From Oscillospiraceae bacterium (GTDB taxonomy: Bacteria; Bacillota; Clostridia; Oscillospirales; Ruminococcaceae), in contig JAHHUC010000033.1 in assembly GCA_020024215.1 (NCBI GenBank), positions 1 through 22,810 of the forward strand: a stretch of 22,810 nt of DNA, in the 5' to 3' direction. Positions within the stretch are counted from its first letter, which is position 1. The number at the start of each line of letters is the position of its first letter. This document shows, piece after piece, positions 14,318-22,022 of the stretch. A program made the position numbers and the translations under genes. The notes below the pieces were generated by a model, which worked only from the letters and a program-made list of their open reading frames with translations, had not been told where the DNA came from and did no database searches.

Positions 14318-14351
14318 TAAAAAATGGGCAGGAAGACACCTTCCTGCCCAT
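14318..14351 (-). terminator. Strong terminator of the dehydrogenase-like gene
   Basis: The 12-base arms at 14324-14335 and 14340-14351 pair perfectly around a four-base loop. On the minus strand the stem is followed by six T (14323-14318). It begins 6 bases after the stop codon at 14357. Confidence 0.95.
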
Positions 14352-14356
14352 AGGCA

Positions 14357-15241
14357 TTATTTCAGGTAATTTTCAATGTTTTTTACAACGCCCTCTCCCA
14401 GCCTTTTGATGGCTTGGATGCTGGAGCCTGAAAATTTGTTCATGCACCTGACATTTTTATGCTGCAAAAGCTCCTCATTTCCCAGCGCCATAAAAGAATC
14501 GCAGAAAAGATGGTTTCCTCTGTCCAGCCAATTTTTGATTTTGTCTGATGAAAAGGAGGGGGAGAGGGAGGTGTTTATCAGTATTTTGTTTCCGCTCCAT
14601 TTTTCCAATATGCCGTCATCCAGAAGCACTGTATTTTTGTTAAGGCAGCTGCATATTATAGGGCAGCTTTCTGTAATTTCCTCAAGGCTTTTATATTCAA
14701 AGCCGTATTCCTTTGCAAAGGGCTTTTCATGCCTTGCATGGTATGAAACATTTGCTCCAAAATGACTCAGAGCCTTTGCCACCATAGTTCCTGTTGTGCC
14801 CAAACCCAATATACCTACATTGAGTCGGCAAAGCTCTATTGGCATATCAAGCCACATATCCTTTGAAAATCCGTGGAGAAAATCCACCAGAGCATATATT
14901 ACAAACTCAGGCACGCCGTTATCTCCATAATCGCTTACACCGGTCACTGTTATTCCCATTTCCCTTGCCGTGGGCAGATGGACGCTGCAGCTTTCATCCT
15001 CATAAAGTGTGCAGCAAAGACCTATGTATTTTAATTTTGGGCAGTTTCTTAAAACATTTTCGGAAAGTGTGGTGTGTACATTGAGCAAAATCCCGTCAGA
15101 ATCCTTTATGCGTTTTAAAATTTCCTCATCATCTTTAGGAGAGTCATTGAAGGAAACATAATTTTCACAATATGCTTTTATGGCTTCAATGCTTTCGTCA
15201 AAAAGGTTCAGCGGCTCTAATGCCGTCAATGTTTCAAACAT
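14357..15241 (-). CDS. D-isomer 2-hydroxyacid dehydrogenase-like protein with replaced catalytic residues
   Basis: The 294-residue protein has the D-2-hydroxyacid dehydrogenase layout: a substrate-binding N-terminal part (1-100), then an NAD(P)-binding Rossmann domain with NVGILGLGTTGTMVAKAL (G145-x-G147-x-x-G in family position), and a return helix at the C-terminus. The three catalytic positions are changed. Where the family has N-T-x-R-G, this has N223-T-S-L226-S; the Glu of the D-V-F-x-x-E-P motif is L253 in CDSFMAL; and the T-P-H His is K269 in MNKFSG. It is also shorter than the usual 310-340 residues. It may be a binding-only protein or an enzyme with a different mechanism; N-T-S-x-x-P-S-F may mark a separate subfamily. 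It has its own promoter, an AGGGGGA site and a strong terminator. Confidence 0.8.
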   Translation of the reverse strand: MFETLTALEPLNLFDESIEAIKAYCENYVSFNDSPKDDEEILKRIKDSDGILLNVHTTLSENVLRNCPKLKYIGLCCTLYEDESCSVHLPTAREMGITVTGVSDYGDNGVPEFVIYALVDFLHGFSKDMWLDMPIELCRLNVGILGLGTTGTMVAKALSHFGANVSYHARHEKPFAKEYGFEYKSLEEITESCPIICSCLNKNTVLLDDGILEKWSGNKILINTSLSPSFSSDKIKNWLDRGNHLFCDSFMALGNEELLQHKNVRCMNKFSGSSIQAIKRLGEGVVKNIENYLK

Positions 15242-15275
15242 AATTTTGTCCCCCTGATACTTTTCTTTTCACAAC

Positions 15276-15304
15276 AGTATAACAGAGTAGTATATTCAGT
15301 ACAA
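15276..15304 (-). promoter_or_regulatory. Promoter of the dehydrogenase-like gene
   Basis: On the minus strand, TTGTAC (15304-15299), a 17-base spacer and TATACT (15281-15276), 34 bases upstream of the ATG at 15241. It is divergent from the promoter at 15359-15387. Confidence 0.65.
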
Positions 15305-15358
15305 TAGCAAAATAAAACAATCTGCTTCAAAACCCCAATGTTTAATTTGTCAAAAAGG

Positions 15359-15387
15359 TTGACATATAGGTATATAAACATTAAAAT
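15359..15387 (+). promoter_or_regulatory. Promoter of the small membrane-protein gene
   Basis: A perfect TTGACA -35 box (15359-15364), a 17-base spacer and TAAAAT (15382-15387). Transcription would start near 15394, leaving a short leader before the GTG at 15428. Confidence 0.7.
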
Positions 15388-15427
15388 GTAATCTATAAGT
15401 CCAACAGCTTTTATCATTGCAGAAAGA

Positions 15428-15877
15428 GTGATCGGTATCAAGGAAAATTTTAAAAGAATGTTTTCTCCCGAAATAATAAAACCCCTTTTGTACAAAGCCT
15501 TTTATAAATTTGTACTTGCCATAGCCGTCATTCTGGTATGGCACAGATTTATAAACCAAAACAGCTACTATGGAATTTTTGATACAGGCTTTTTTGTAGT
15601 TGGAGTGTTTTATCTCATGCTGGCATGGATGAATTATCTCAGCTTGGATGGGATTAAGCTCCACGGCCTCAATATATTCAAGGTGCTTTTTCATATGGGG
15701 GATAAGAACACAAGGCAAAAGAAAAATGGCTCCATGATGGATTTTGTCCAGCAGGATCTGCCGGATTATGACAATCTTTCAAAAGAGGATAAGTCTATTG
15801 TCATATTCGGAGCAAATTTGCTTACAGGCCTTATTATGACACTTGCCTCTTTTGCTTATATAGCTTTTGCATTTTAA
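15428..15877 (+). CDS. Small membrane protein, unknown function
   Basis: The 149-residue product has an amphipathic N-terminus (ENFKRMFSPEIIKPLLYKAF), membrane helices near 24-42, 53-70 and 128-148, and a cytoplasmic loop of about 50 residues (FHMGDKNTRQKKNGSMMDF, then an Asp-rich DLPDYDNLSKEDK). I do not recognise the family. The start is unclear: GTG at 15428 has only a weak AGAAAGA directly upstream, while an in-frame ATG at 15458 has AAGGAAAA about 13 bases upstream, which would give 139 residues. A good promoter upstream and two terminators downstream make it a single-gene unit, divergent from the dehydrogenase-like gene. Confidence 0.75.
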   Translation: MIGIKENFKRMFSPEIIKPLLYKAFYKFVLAIAVILVWHRFINQNSYYGIFDTGFFVVGVFYLMLAWMNYLSLDGIKLHGLNIFKVLFHMGDKNTRQKKNGSMMDFVQQDLPDYDNLSKEDKSIVIFGANLLTGLIMTLASFAYIAFAF

Positions 15878-15894
15878 TAAAAACAAATCAAAAG

Positions 15895-15925
15895 TCGCCT
15901 GTTTTCCGTTTTTTCAGGTGATTTT
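15895..15925 (+). terminator. First terminator hairpin after the small membrane-protein gene
   Basis: TCGCCTG (15895-15901) pairs with CAGGTGA (15915-15921) with one wobble, followed by TTTT. It lies 18 bases after the stop codon. Confidence 0.65.
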
Positions 15926-15933
15926 ATTGCTGA

Positions 15934-15980
15934 AAGGTCATGGTTTGGGATATATCTCCAATCCATGACCTTATTTTTTT
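15934..15980 (+). terminator. Second, stronger terminator hairpin
   Basis: The 15-base arm 15934-15948 pairs with 15958-15972 with a single mismatch, followed by A and seven T. It isolates the upstream gene from the typA promoter. Confidence 0.85.
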
Positions 15981-16032
15981 CGTGCACACAGATAAAAATG
16001 CAGCCTTTGGATCTGTTTAAGCAACTTTTGTG

Positions 16033-16061
16033 TTGACGAAACTATATTAAGCTTGTATAAT
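16033..16061 (+). promoter_or_regulatory. Promoter of typA
   Basis: TTGACG (16033-16038), a 17-base spacer and a perfect TATAAT (16056-16061), 49 bases upstream of the TTG start. Confidence 0.8.
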
Positions 16062-16110
16062 ACATTAGTTAAGCATATTAAAGTAGTGGATTAAGGCAGG
16101 GTGTATAGAA

Positions 16111-17931
16111 TTGAAAAGAGAAGATTTGAGAAATATTGCCATTATTGCCCACGTTGACCACGGCAAAACAACCTTGGTCGATGCTATGCTGGGCCAATCC
16201 GGCACATTCAGGGAAAATCAGCAGGTGGATGTCAGAGTTATGGACTCGGGAGACTTAGAAAGGGAAAGAGGAATTACAATTCTTTCCAAGAATGCATCTG
16301 TAAGATATAAGGATGTAAAGATAAATATTGTTGATACCCCCGGACACGCTGATTTCGGCGGCGAGGTAGAGCGCGTTCTGGGAATGGTAACAGGAGTTGT
16401 GCTTCTTGTTGACTCTGCTGAGGGACCTATGCCCCAGACAAGATTTGTGCTTTCAAAGGCATTGGAGCTGGGCCTTGCGGTAATAGTTGTTGTCAACAAG
16501 GTGGATAAGCCCGATGCAAGAATAAACGAGGTTGTAGATGAGGTTTTGGAGCTTATGATAGATTTGGGCGCCAGCGATGAGCAGCTTGACAGCCCCATGA
16601 TATTCTGCTCCGGACGCTCAGGAACCTCCTCCTATTCACCTGATGAGCAGGGCCGGGATTTGACAGCACTTTTTGATACTATTGTGAATTATATCCCATG
16701 CCCCGACCTGGATGTAGATGCGCCCCTTTCTGTTCTGGTTTCCACAGTTGATTATAACGATTATGTGGGCAGAACCGCAGTTGGCAGAATAGAAAGCGGC
16801 AGCATGAAGGTGAATCAGGAGGTTATGGTATGCGATTATCATAACTCTGCAATAAAGAAAAGGGCCAAGATAACGGCTATCTATCAGTTTGAGGGAATAG
16901 GCAGACAGAGCGTTCAGGAGGCAAGGGCAGGAGACATTGTGATGTTCTCGGGAATTGACGATATCACCATCGGAAATACAGTCTGCTCACCTGAAAGAAT
17001 TGAGCCAATCGAATTTGTCAAGATTTCTGAGCCCACCGTTGAGATGACCTTTTCTGTAAATGACAGCCCCTTTGCAGGCAGAGAAGGAAAGTTTGTCACA
17101 TCACGTCAGATAAGAGACAGACTTAATAAGGAGCTTCTCAAGGATGTTTCCTTAAAGGTGGAGGAATCCTCTACAACCGATTCCTTCAGGGTTTTAGGAA
17201 GAGGAGAAATGCATCTTTCCATACTCATTGAAACGATGAGAAGAGAGGGCTATGAGTTTATGGTAGGTGCTCCGAGAGCGCTTTTAAAGGAGGAAAACGG
17301 CAAGATAGAGGAGCCTTATGAAAGAGCGATTTTTGATGTCCCCTCCGAATGTGTAGGAAGCGTTATGGAAAAGATGGGCACAAGAAAAGGCGAGCTTATA
17401 ACAATGAGCCCCATAGGAAACAGAATGAAGCTGGAATTTCTCATCCCCTCAAGAGGTCTTTTCGGCTATCGGTCCGAATTTATGACCGATACAAAGGGAG
17501 AGGGAATAATCGGCACCGTGTTTGAGGGCTATGGCGCATATAAGGGAGAAATTCAGTCAAGACTTACAGGCTCACTCATCGCCTTTGAAACAGGGGAATC
17601 CATCACATACGGACTTTACAACGCACAGGAAAGAGGAGAGCTTTTCATCGGTGCAGGTGTTCCTGTTTATGCAGGAATGGTTGTGGGTGCTTCTCCTAAG
17701 TCAGAGGATATAGTTGTAAATGTCTGCAAGAAAAAGCATGTTTCAAATATGAGAGCATCAGGAAGCGATGAAGCCTTGAGGCTTGTTCCCCCAAGAAAGC
17801 TTTCGCTTGAGGCATCTATTGAATTTATTTCTGATGACGAGCTGCTTGAGGTTACTCCCAAGTCGTTAAGAATAAGAAAGAGAGAATTGGATCACGCTCA
17901 AAGGGCAAAGGCAGCCTCAAGGGCAAAGTAA
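16111..17931 (+). CDS. typA: Ribosome-associated GTPase TypA/BipA
   Basis: TypA/BipA is a translational GTPase of the EF-G/LepA group that binds the 70S ribosome and helps large-subunit assembly and growth under cold or other stress. The 606-residue length is normal. Motifs: G1 AHVDHGKTT (13-21), the switch I block RERGITIL, G3 DTPGHADFGG, G4 NKVD, then domain II, the EF-G-like domains III and V (LGRGEMHLSILIETMRREGYE, then IPSRGLFGYRSEFMTDTKGEG) and the specific C-terminal domain ending LDHAQRAKAASRAK. It starts with TTG and a rather weak AGGGTG site 7 bases upstream, which may limit translation. Single-gene unit with its own promoter and a shared terminator. Confidence 0.97.
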   Translation: MKREDLRNIAIIAHVDHGKTTLVDAMLGQSGTFRENQQVDVRVMDSGDLERERGITILSKNASVRYKDVKINIVDTPGHADFGGEVERVLGMVTGVVLLVDSAEGPMPQTRFVLSKALELGLAVIVVVNKVDKPDARINEVVDEVLELMIDLGASDEQLDSPMIFCSGRSGTSSYSPDEQGRDLTALFDTIVNYIPCPDLDVDAPLSVLVSTVDYNDYVGRTAVGRIESGSMKVNQEVMVCDYHNSAIKKRAKITAIYQFEGIGRQSVQEARAGDIVMFSGIDDITIGNTVCSPERIEPIEFVKISEPTVEMTFSVNDSPFAGREGKFVTSRQIRDRLNKELLKDVSLKVEESSTTDSFRVLGRGEMHLSILIETMRREGYEFMVGAPRALLKEENGKIEEPYERAIFDVPSECVGSVMEKMGTRKGELITMSPIGNRMKLEFLIPSRGLFGYRSEFMTDTKGEGIIGTVFEGYGAYKGEIQSRLTGSLIAFETGESITYGLYNAQERGELFIGAGVPVYAGMVVGASPKSEDIVVNVCKKKHVSNMRASGSDEALRLVPPRKLSLEASIEFISDDELLEVTPKSLRIRKRELDHAQRAKAASRAK

Positions 17932-17983
17932 GACTTCATAATATAAGGCTATGGCTGTTTTAATGCCGAAAAAGCTTAAAATC

Positions 17984-18020
17984 AGAGACCGCAGAGTTTT
18001 AAACTCCCGGTCTCTTTTTT
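17984..18020. terminator. Bidirectional terminator between typA and the clpC-like gene
   Basis: AGAGACC (17984-17990) pairs with GGTCTCT (18009-18015), with an inner GAGTTT/AAACTC stem and a T-run to 18020. It serves typA. The clpC-like stop codon lies at 18019-18021, inside its right edge, so on the minus strand the stem follows the stop directly, but without a long T-run. Confidence 0.85.
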
Positions 18021-20334
18021 AAAGGGATATAAAGTTTTTCTCCCTTAAAACTATTTTGCCGTCTTTAAGCTCACAGCTGAGCTTTTCCATATTTTTATTT
18101 TTTAAAAGAAGGGAGGAAAGGGGATCTTCAATCTCCTTTTGAATGACTCTTTTAATGGGCCTTGCGCCGTATTCGCTGCTGTAACCCTTTTTTGCAATAT
18201 AGCTTACAGCCTCATCGGATACATAAAAGTCAATTTTCATTTCCTTAAGATGCTCTTTAAGCCTTTTAAGAATAATGGCGGTTATTTTTTCAGCCTCTCT
18301 TTGGCTTAAGCTGTTGAATATTATTATATCGTCCAGTCTGTTGATAAATTCCGGCTTCAAAGCCTTCTTCAAGGCTGCCGTCATCCTTTTTTTGCTTTCC
18401 TTTTCATTTTCGTTTGATGAAAACTCCCAAAAGCCTATGGATTGTTTGTTTTTCAATTCCTCTGCGCCTATATTTGATGTCAGAATAATCACTGTGTTTT
18501 TAAAGCTGACCTTAAAGCCCTTGGAATCTGTGAGCATACCGTCATCTAAAACCTGAAGCAGAACGTTTAATATTTCGGGGTCAGCCTTCTCTATTTCATC
18601 AAAAAGCACCACAGAATAGGGCTTTTTCTTTACTTGCTCAGTCAATATCCCTCCGTCTTCAGAGCCTATATATCCGGGAGGAGAGCCTATGAGACGGGAT
18701 ACAGAATGTTTTTCCATATATTCTGACATATCAAAACGGATGAGGGAATTTTCATCTCCGAACAAAACCCGGGACAAGGTTTTGGCAAGCTCTGTCTTTC
18801 CCACTCCGGTGGGGCCTAAAAAAAGGAAGGAGCCTATGGGGGAATTCTGCTCTTTAAGCCCCAAACGCCCTCTTTTTATAGAATTGCTGATAGCCTTGCA
18901 GGCCTGCTGCTGTCCCACCACATTGTGACAAAGCGCCTCTTCAAGCCTTTGAAGCTTTTCTGCCTCACTTTCATCCAGCCGGGAAATATTTATGCCTGTC
19001 CGTCTGGACAGGGTTTCGGCCACATCCTGTGCAGTAAGCACAGGCGCTGATGCTTCACAGAAAAAGGAATCCCTTATTTTCAGAATATTCATTTTGCTGT
19101 TTTCTATTTTCAGGTGTGAGGAGGCCTGGTCTATAAGGTCAATAGCCTTGTCAGGAAGATATCTGTCATTTATATACCGCACAGACATTTTCACAGATGC
19201 CTCTATCGCTTCATCTGAAATTTTGATATTGTGATATTCCTCATATCTGCTCCTCAGTCCCTTTATTATTGAAACTGCCTCATTAGCCTTTGGCTCATCC
19301 ACCTGGACGCGCTGAAATCTTCTTTCAAGCGCCGCATCTTTCTGTATATGCTTTTTATATTCGGCAAAGGTTGTTGCACCCATAAGCTGAAATTCGCCTC
19401 GTGCAAGCTTGGGCTTTAAAATGTTTGCAGCATCTACTGCCCCCTCTGCTGCACCTATGCCCATCATATTGTGTATTTCGTCAATAAACAATATTATATT
19501 TCCTGCCGACACCACCTCGCCTATTATGGATTTGAGCCGCTCTTCAAAATCACCTCTGTATTTTGTTCCTGCAAGAACAGCTGCAAGGTCAAGCGCCATA
19601 ATCCTTTTGTCCTTTAGTGAGGGAGGAATTGTCGAGTCTGCTATTCTTTGCGCCAAAGCCTCAGCAACAGCAGTTTTTCCTACGCCTGCCTCTCCTATCA
19701 ATATGGGGTTATTCTTTTGCCGCCTTGTCAGTATCTCTATGACGCTTTCTATTTCCTTATCCCTTCCTATGACCGGATCAAGCTTGCCGTTTTGTGCAAG
19801 GAGCGTAAGATCCTTTGAAAATCTGTCCAGTGTAGGAGTTTTTATAACCTTGGCATTGGATGCCTTCTGTTCCTTTTCAATGCCAAAATCCTTCTGAGCT
19901 TTTGCCGTGTTCTGAACATTTTTCAAAAGCTCATCTGTGTTTATGCCCAGCTTTACAAGAATTTCTGATGCACTGGATTCCTTTTCCTTTAAAAGAGCTG
20001 TGAGCATATGCTCTGTGCCAACCATTGTGCAGCCTGAGCTTTTTGCATCCAAAGCAGAATTTTGAAGTATTTTCAAGGCACATTCAGAAAGGCTGTCCTT
20101 ATTTAATATGGTGGGCTTTCCCTGACCCTGGTCCTTTATTATAAGCTCTGTCACTCTGTTTACAGTTACACCTCTCAATGTCAGTATATTGTATGCACAG
20201 CCCTCATCAACAGACAATATCCCCAAAAGCAGATGCTCGCTGCCTATGTGATTGTGGCCCAATGCACACGCCTTTGCTATTGAATTTGCTATCGCCTGCT
20301 TTGCACCTATGGCAAAGCCCTTTAAATCGCTCAT
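18019..20334 (-). CDS. clpC: ClpC/ClpA-type AAA+ ATPase of the Clp protease, lacking the usual middle domain
   Basis: This unfoldase feeds proteins to ClpP. The 771-residue protein has a double Clp N-domain (1-140), AAA-1 with Walker A GEAGVGKT (214-221) and Walker B LFIDEI (282-287), and AAA-2 with Walker A GPTGVGKT (507-514), Walker B VVLFDEIEKA (from 575) and GYSSEYGARPIKR near the C-terminus. The IGF loop (633-635) for docking to ClpP is present. Between the AAA domains the usual ClpC coiled-coil middle domain of about 70 residues with its UVR motif is reduced to about 25 residues (404-430), so it resembles ClpA there. MecA/McsB-type adaptor control is therefore unlikely. A GGAGG site lies 7 bases before the ATG. 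No ctsR, mcsA or mcsB genes are adjacent, unlike the classical clpC operon. Confidence 0.92.
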   Translation of the reverse strand: MSDLKGFAIGAKQAIANSIAKACALGHNHIGSEHLLLGILSVDEGCAYNILTLRGVTVNRVTELIIKDQGQGKPTILNKDSLSECALKILQNSALDAKSSGCTMVGTEHMLTALLKEKESSASEILVKLGINTDELLKNVQNTAKAQKDFGIEKEQKASNAKVIKTPTLDRFSKDLTLLAQNGKLDPVIGRDKEIESVIEILTRRQKNNPILIGEAGVGKTAVAEALAQRIADSTIPPSLKDKRIMALDLAAVLAGTKYRGDFEERLKSIIGEVVSAGNIILFIDEIHNMMGIGAAEGAVDAANILKPKLARGEFQLMGATTFAEYKKHIQKDAALERRFQRVQVDEPKANEAVSIIKGLRSRYEEYHNIKISDEAIEASVKMSVRYINDRYLPDKAIDLIDQASSHLKIENSKMNILKIRDSFFCEASAPVLTAQDVAETLSRRTGINISRLDESEAEKLQRLEEALCHNVVGQQQACKAISNSIKRGRLGLKEQNSPIGSFLFLGPTGVGKTELAKTLSRVLFGDENSLIRFDMSEYMEKHSVSRLIGSPPGYIGSEDGGILTEQVKKKPYSVVLFDEIEKADPEILNVLLQVLDDGMLTDSKGFKVSFKNTVIILTSNIGAEELKNKQSIGFWEFSSNENEKESKKRMTAALKKALKPEFINRLDDIIIFNSLSQREAEKITAIILKRLKEHLKEMKIDFYVSDEAVSYIAKKGYSSEYGARPIKRVIQKEIEDPLSSLLLKNKNMEKLSCELKDGKIVLREKNFISL

Positions 20335-20456
20335 ATAAATTCCTCCAGTCCTACTTACTTTATTTTTAACTGAAAAAATTTTTTAAATCAAAAAGGTAAC
20401 CAATATTTTGCGGTTTTCATATTATGTGGTAAACCAATAAAAAGGAGGATTTTTTC

Positions 20457-20606
20457 ATGTTCTGTAATAATGGCGGCAATAATAACTGCATTTGGATAGT
20501 GCTTATTTTGATAATAGTTTTATGCTGCTCGGGAGGATACAGCGGCTGCGGATGCGGCTGCGGAGGCTGCTGCAATTGCAACTGCGGCTGCAAAAGATGC
20601 TGTTAG
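20457..20606 (+). CDS. Cysteine-rich 49-aa membrane-anchored mini-protein
   Basis: The ATG at 20457 follows AAGGAGG by 8 bases. The product has a Gly/Asn-rich start (MFCNNGGNNN), a membrane helix (CIWIVLILIIVLCC, 11-24), then a Gly/Cys tail with repeats of C-G, C-N and C-C ending CKRCC. Fourteen of 49 residues are Cys. The layout of a short hydrophobic helix beside a Gly-rich segment recalls small sporulation or coat proteins of the YjcZ type in Firmicutes, but the Cys content is far higher. It could bind metal or cross-link. CATATTAT (20419-20426) upstream resembles a sporulation-sigma (E/K) -10 box, but no clear partner box is visible. A strong bidirectional terminator follows 15 bases after the stop. 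The ribosome site, terminator and composition support a real gene. Confidence 0.7.
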   Translation: MFCNNGGNNNCIWIVLILIIVLCCSGGYSGCGCGCGGCCNCNCGCKRCC

Positions 20607-20621
20607 ATAAAAATGCACATA

Positions 20622-20650
20622 AAAAGGCTCCGAAAGAATCGGAGCCTTTT
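20622..20650. terminator. Bidirectional terminator
   Basis: The 11-base arm 20622-20632 (A-run plus GGCTCCG) pairs perfectly with 20640-20650 (CGGAGCC plus T-run). It ends the Cys-rich gene on the plus strand and the MATE gene (stop at 20652) on the minus strand. Confidence 0.9.
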
Positions 20651-20651
20651 A

Positions 20652-22007
20652 TCATATGTTTTCTCTTCTGTCAATGGCATTTTTAAGCCAGTTTCCTCTT
20701 TTATAGTAGAGTATAAAGGTTATGGATGCAAGCGACCACGAAACAGGATAGCACAGAAGCAGAACAAAAAGCATTCTCTTGATGGGAAGGATAAAGAACA
20801 GCCAAAGCGTTCTTAGCCCGCAGATAAGCACAGTTACAATCATTGTAGGAACAAATATATCTCCCACGCCTCTTAATGTTCCGGAATAAACCTCCACAGC
20901 CACATAGCAGAAGTAAAAGGGGGCTATTACATAAAGCATATATTTTCCTATTTCTATTACATCCGGGCTGGGTGTGAATATCCTGTAAAAAACGTCTGCC
21001 CCGGCTATAAGCACTATGCTCATAACAATGCTGGCTGTCAAAGCCATTTTTATACATACAGAGGAGCTTTTTTTAACTCGGTCATAGTTGCCTGCTCCGA
21101 AGTTCTGTCCTGCAAATGTTGTGATGGCTACGCCGAAGGAATTTACGGTGTTCCAATATACGGCGTCAATCTTTGAATATGCCGTCCAGGCTGCCACGGT
21201 ATTTGTTCCGAAGGAGTTTATTCCCGACTGGATCAGAAGGTTGGAAACAGAGTAAAGGGCTGACTGCAAGCCGGCAGGAATTCCGATTTTAAATATCTTA
21301 TCCAGCATTTCCTTATGTATTTTTATCTTTTTTATCTCCATTATCATGCTGCCTCTGGGCTTCATCAAGGAAGAGAGCGTCAGCACAGAGGAGACTATCT
21401 GTGCAATTACAGTAGCATAGCCCACGCCTGCTACACCCATATCCCACACTGCAACAAACAAAAGGTCCAGCGCAATGTTTACAAAGGAGCATATGATGAG
21501 GAAGTAGAGCGGTCTTTTGGAATCTCCCACAGCCCGCAGAATTCCCGAGCCTATGTTATATATAAGATTGAATATTATGCCCATAAAATAAATGTTGAGA
21601 TATGTAACCGAGGGAGCCATTATATCATCCGGCGTTCCTGTAATTCTTAAAAGGAAGGGGGAGAGCAGCATCCCGGCAAATGTCAGCGCAATTCCGCTTA
21701 TAAGAGAAAAAGCCATGGCAGTATGCATTGCATCATTGGTCTTTTCATAGTCTCTGGCGCCGAAATATTGGGCTATTATAACGCTGGCACCTGAGCCAAG
21801 TCCGGTAAAAAAACCGACCAGAAGATTTATGATGGCCGATGTGGGTCCGCCGACTGCCGCAAGCGCTTGTGTTCCCACAAAATTTCCGACTATTATTGCG
21901 TCGGCAGTATTGTAAAGCTGCTGAAAAAATGTTCCGAACCATATGGGGAAGAAAAAGCTTAAAAGCTGCTTTGGGATGCTTCCTTTGGTTATGCTGTTTT
22001 CCGCCAT
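20652..22007 (-). CDS. MATE-family efflux transporter
   Basis: This 451-residue protein has 12 membrane segments in two related halves, typical of the multidrug and toxic compound extrusion family, which couples export of cationic compounds or metabolites to Na+ or H+ entry. Family signs are IPKQLLSFFFPIWFGTFFQQ at the start, LYNTADAIIVGNFVGTQALAAVG in helix 1-2, GDSKRPLYFLI between halves one and two, and the second-half equivalents GQNFGAGNYDRVKK and LRGVGDIFVPT. These fit the NorM/DinF-like branch common in Clostridia. The drug or metabolite cannot be predicted. The ATG at 22007 follows GAGGTG. It starts 15 bases after the birA stop on the same strand, so the two are probably co-transcribed without an obvious functional link. 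Confidence 0.93.
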   Translation of the reverse strand: MAENSITKGSIPKQLLSFFFPIWFGTFFQQLYNTADAIIVGNFVGTQALAAVGGPTSAIINLLVGFFTGLGSGASVIIAQYFGARDYEKTNDAMHTAMAFSLISGIALTFAGMLLSPFLLRITGTPDDIMAPSVTYLNIYFMGIIFNLIYNIGSGILRAVGDSKRPLYFLIICSFVNIALDLLFVAVWDMGVAGVGYATVIAQIVSSVLTLSSLMKPRGSMIMEIKKIKIHKEMLDKIFKIGIPAGLQSALYSVSNLLIQSGINSFGTNTVAAWTAYSKIDAVYWNTVNSFGVAITTFAGQNFGAGNYDRVKKSSSVCIKMALTASIVMSIVLIAGADVFYRIFTPSPDVIEIGKYMLYVIAPFYFCYVAVEVYSGTLRGVGDIFVPTMIVTVLICGLRTLWLFFILPIKRMLFVLLLCYPVSWSLASITFILYYKRGNWLKNAIDRRENI

Positions 22008-22022
22008 AAGACACCTCTTTCT

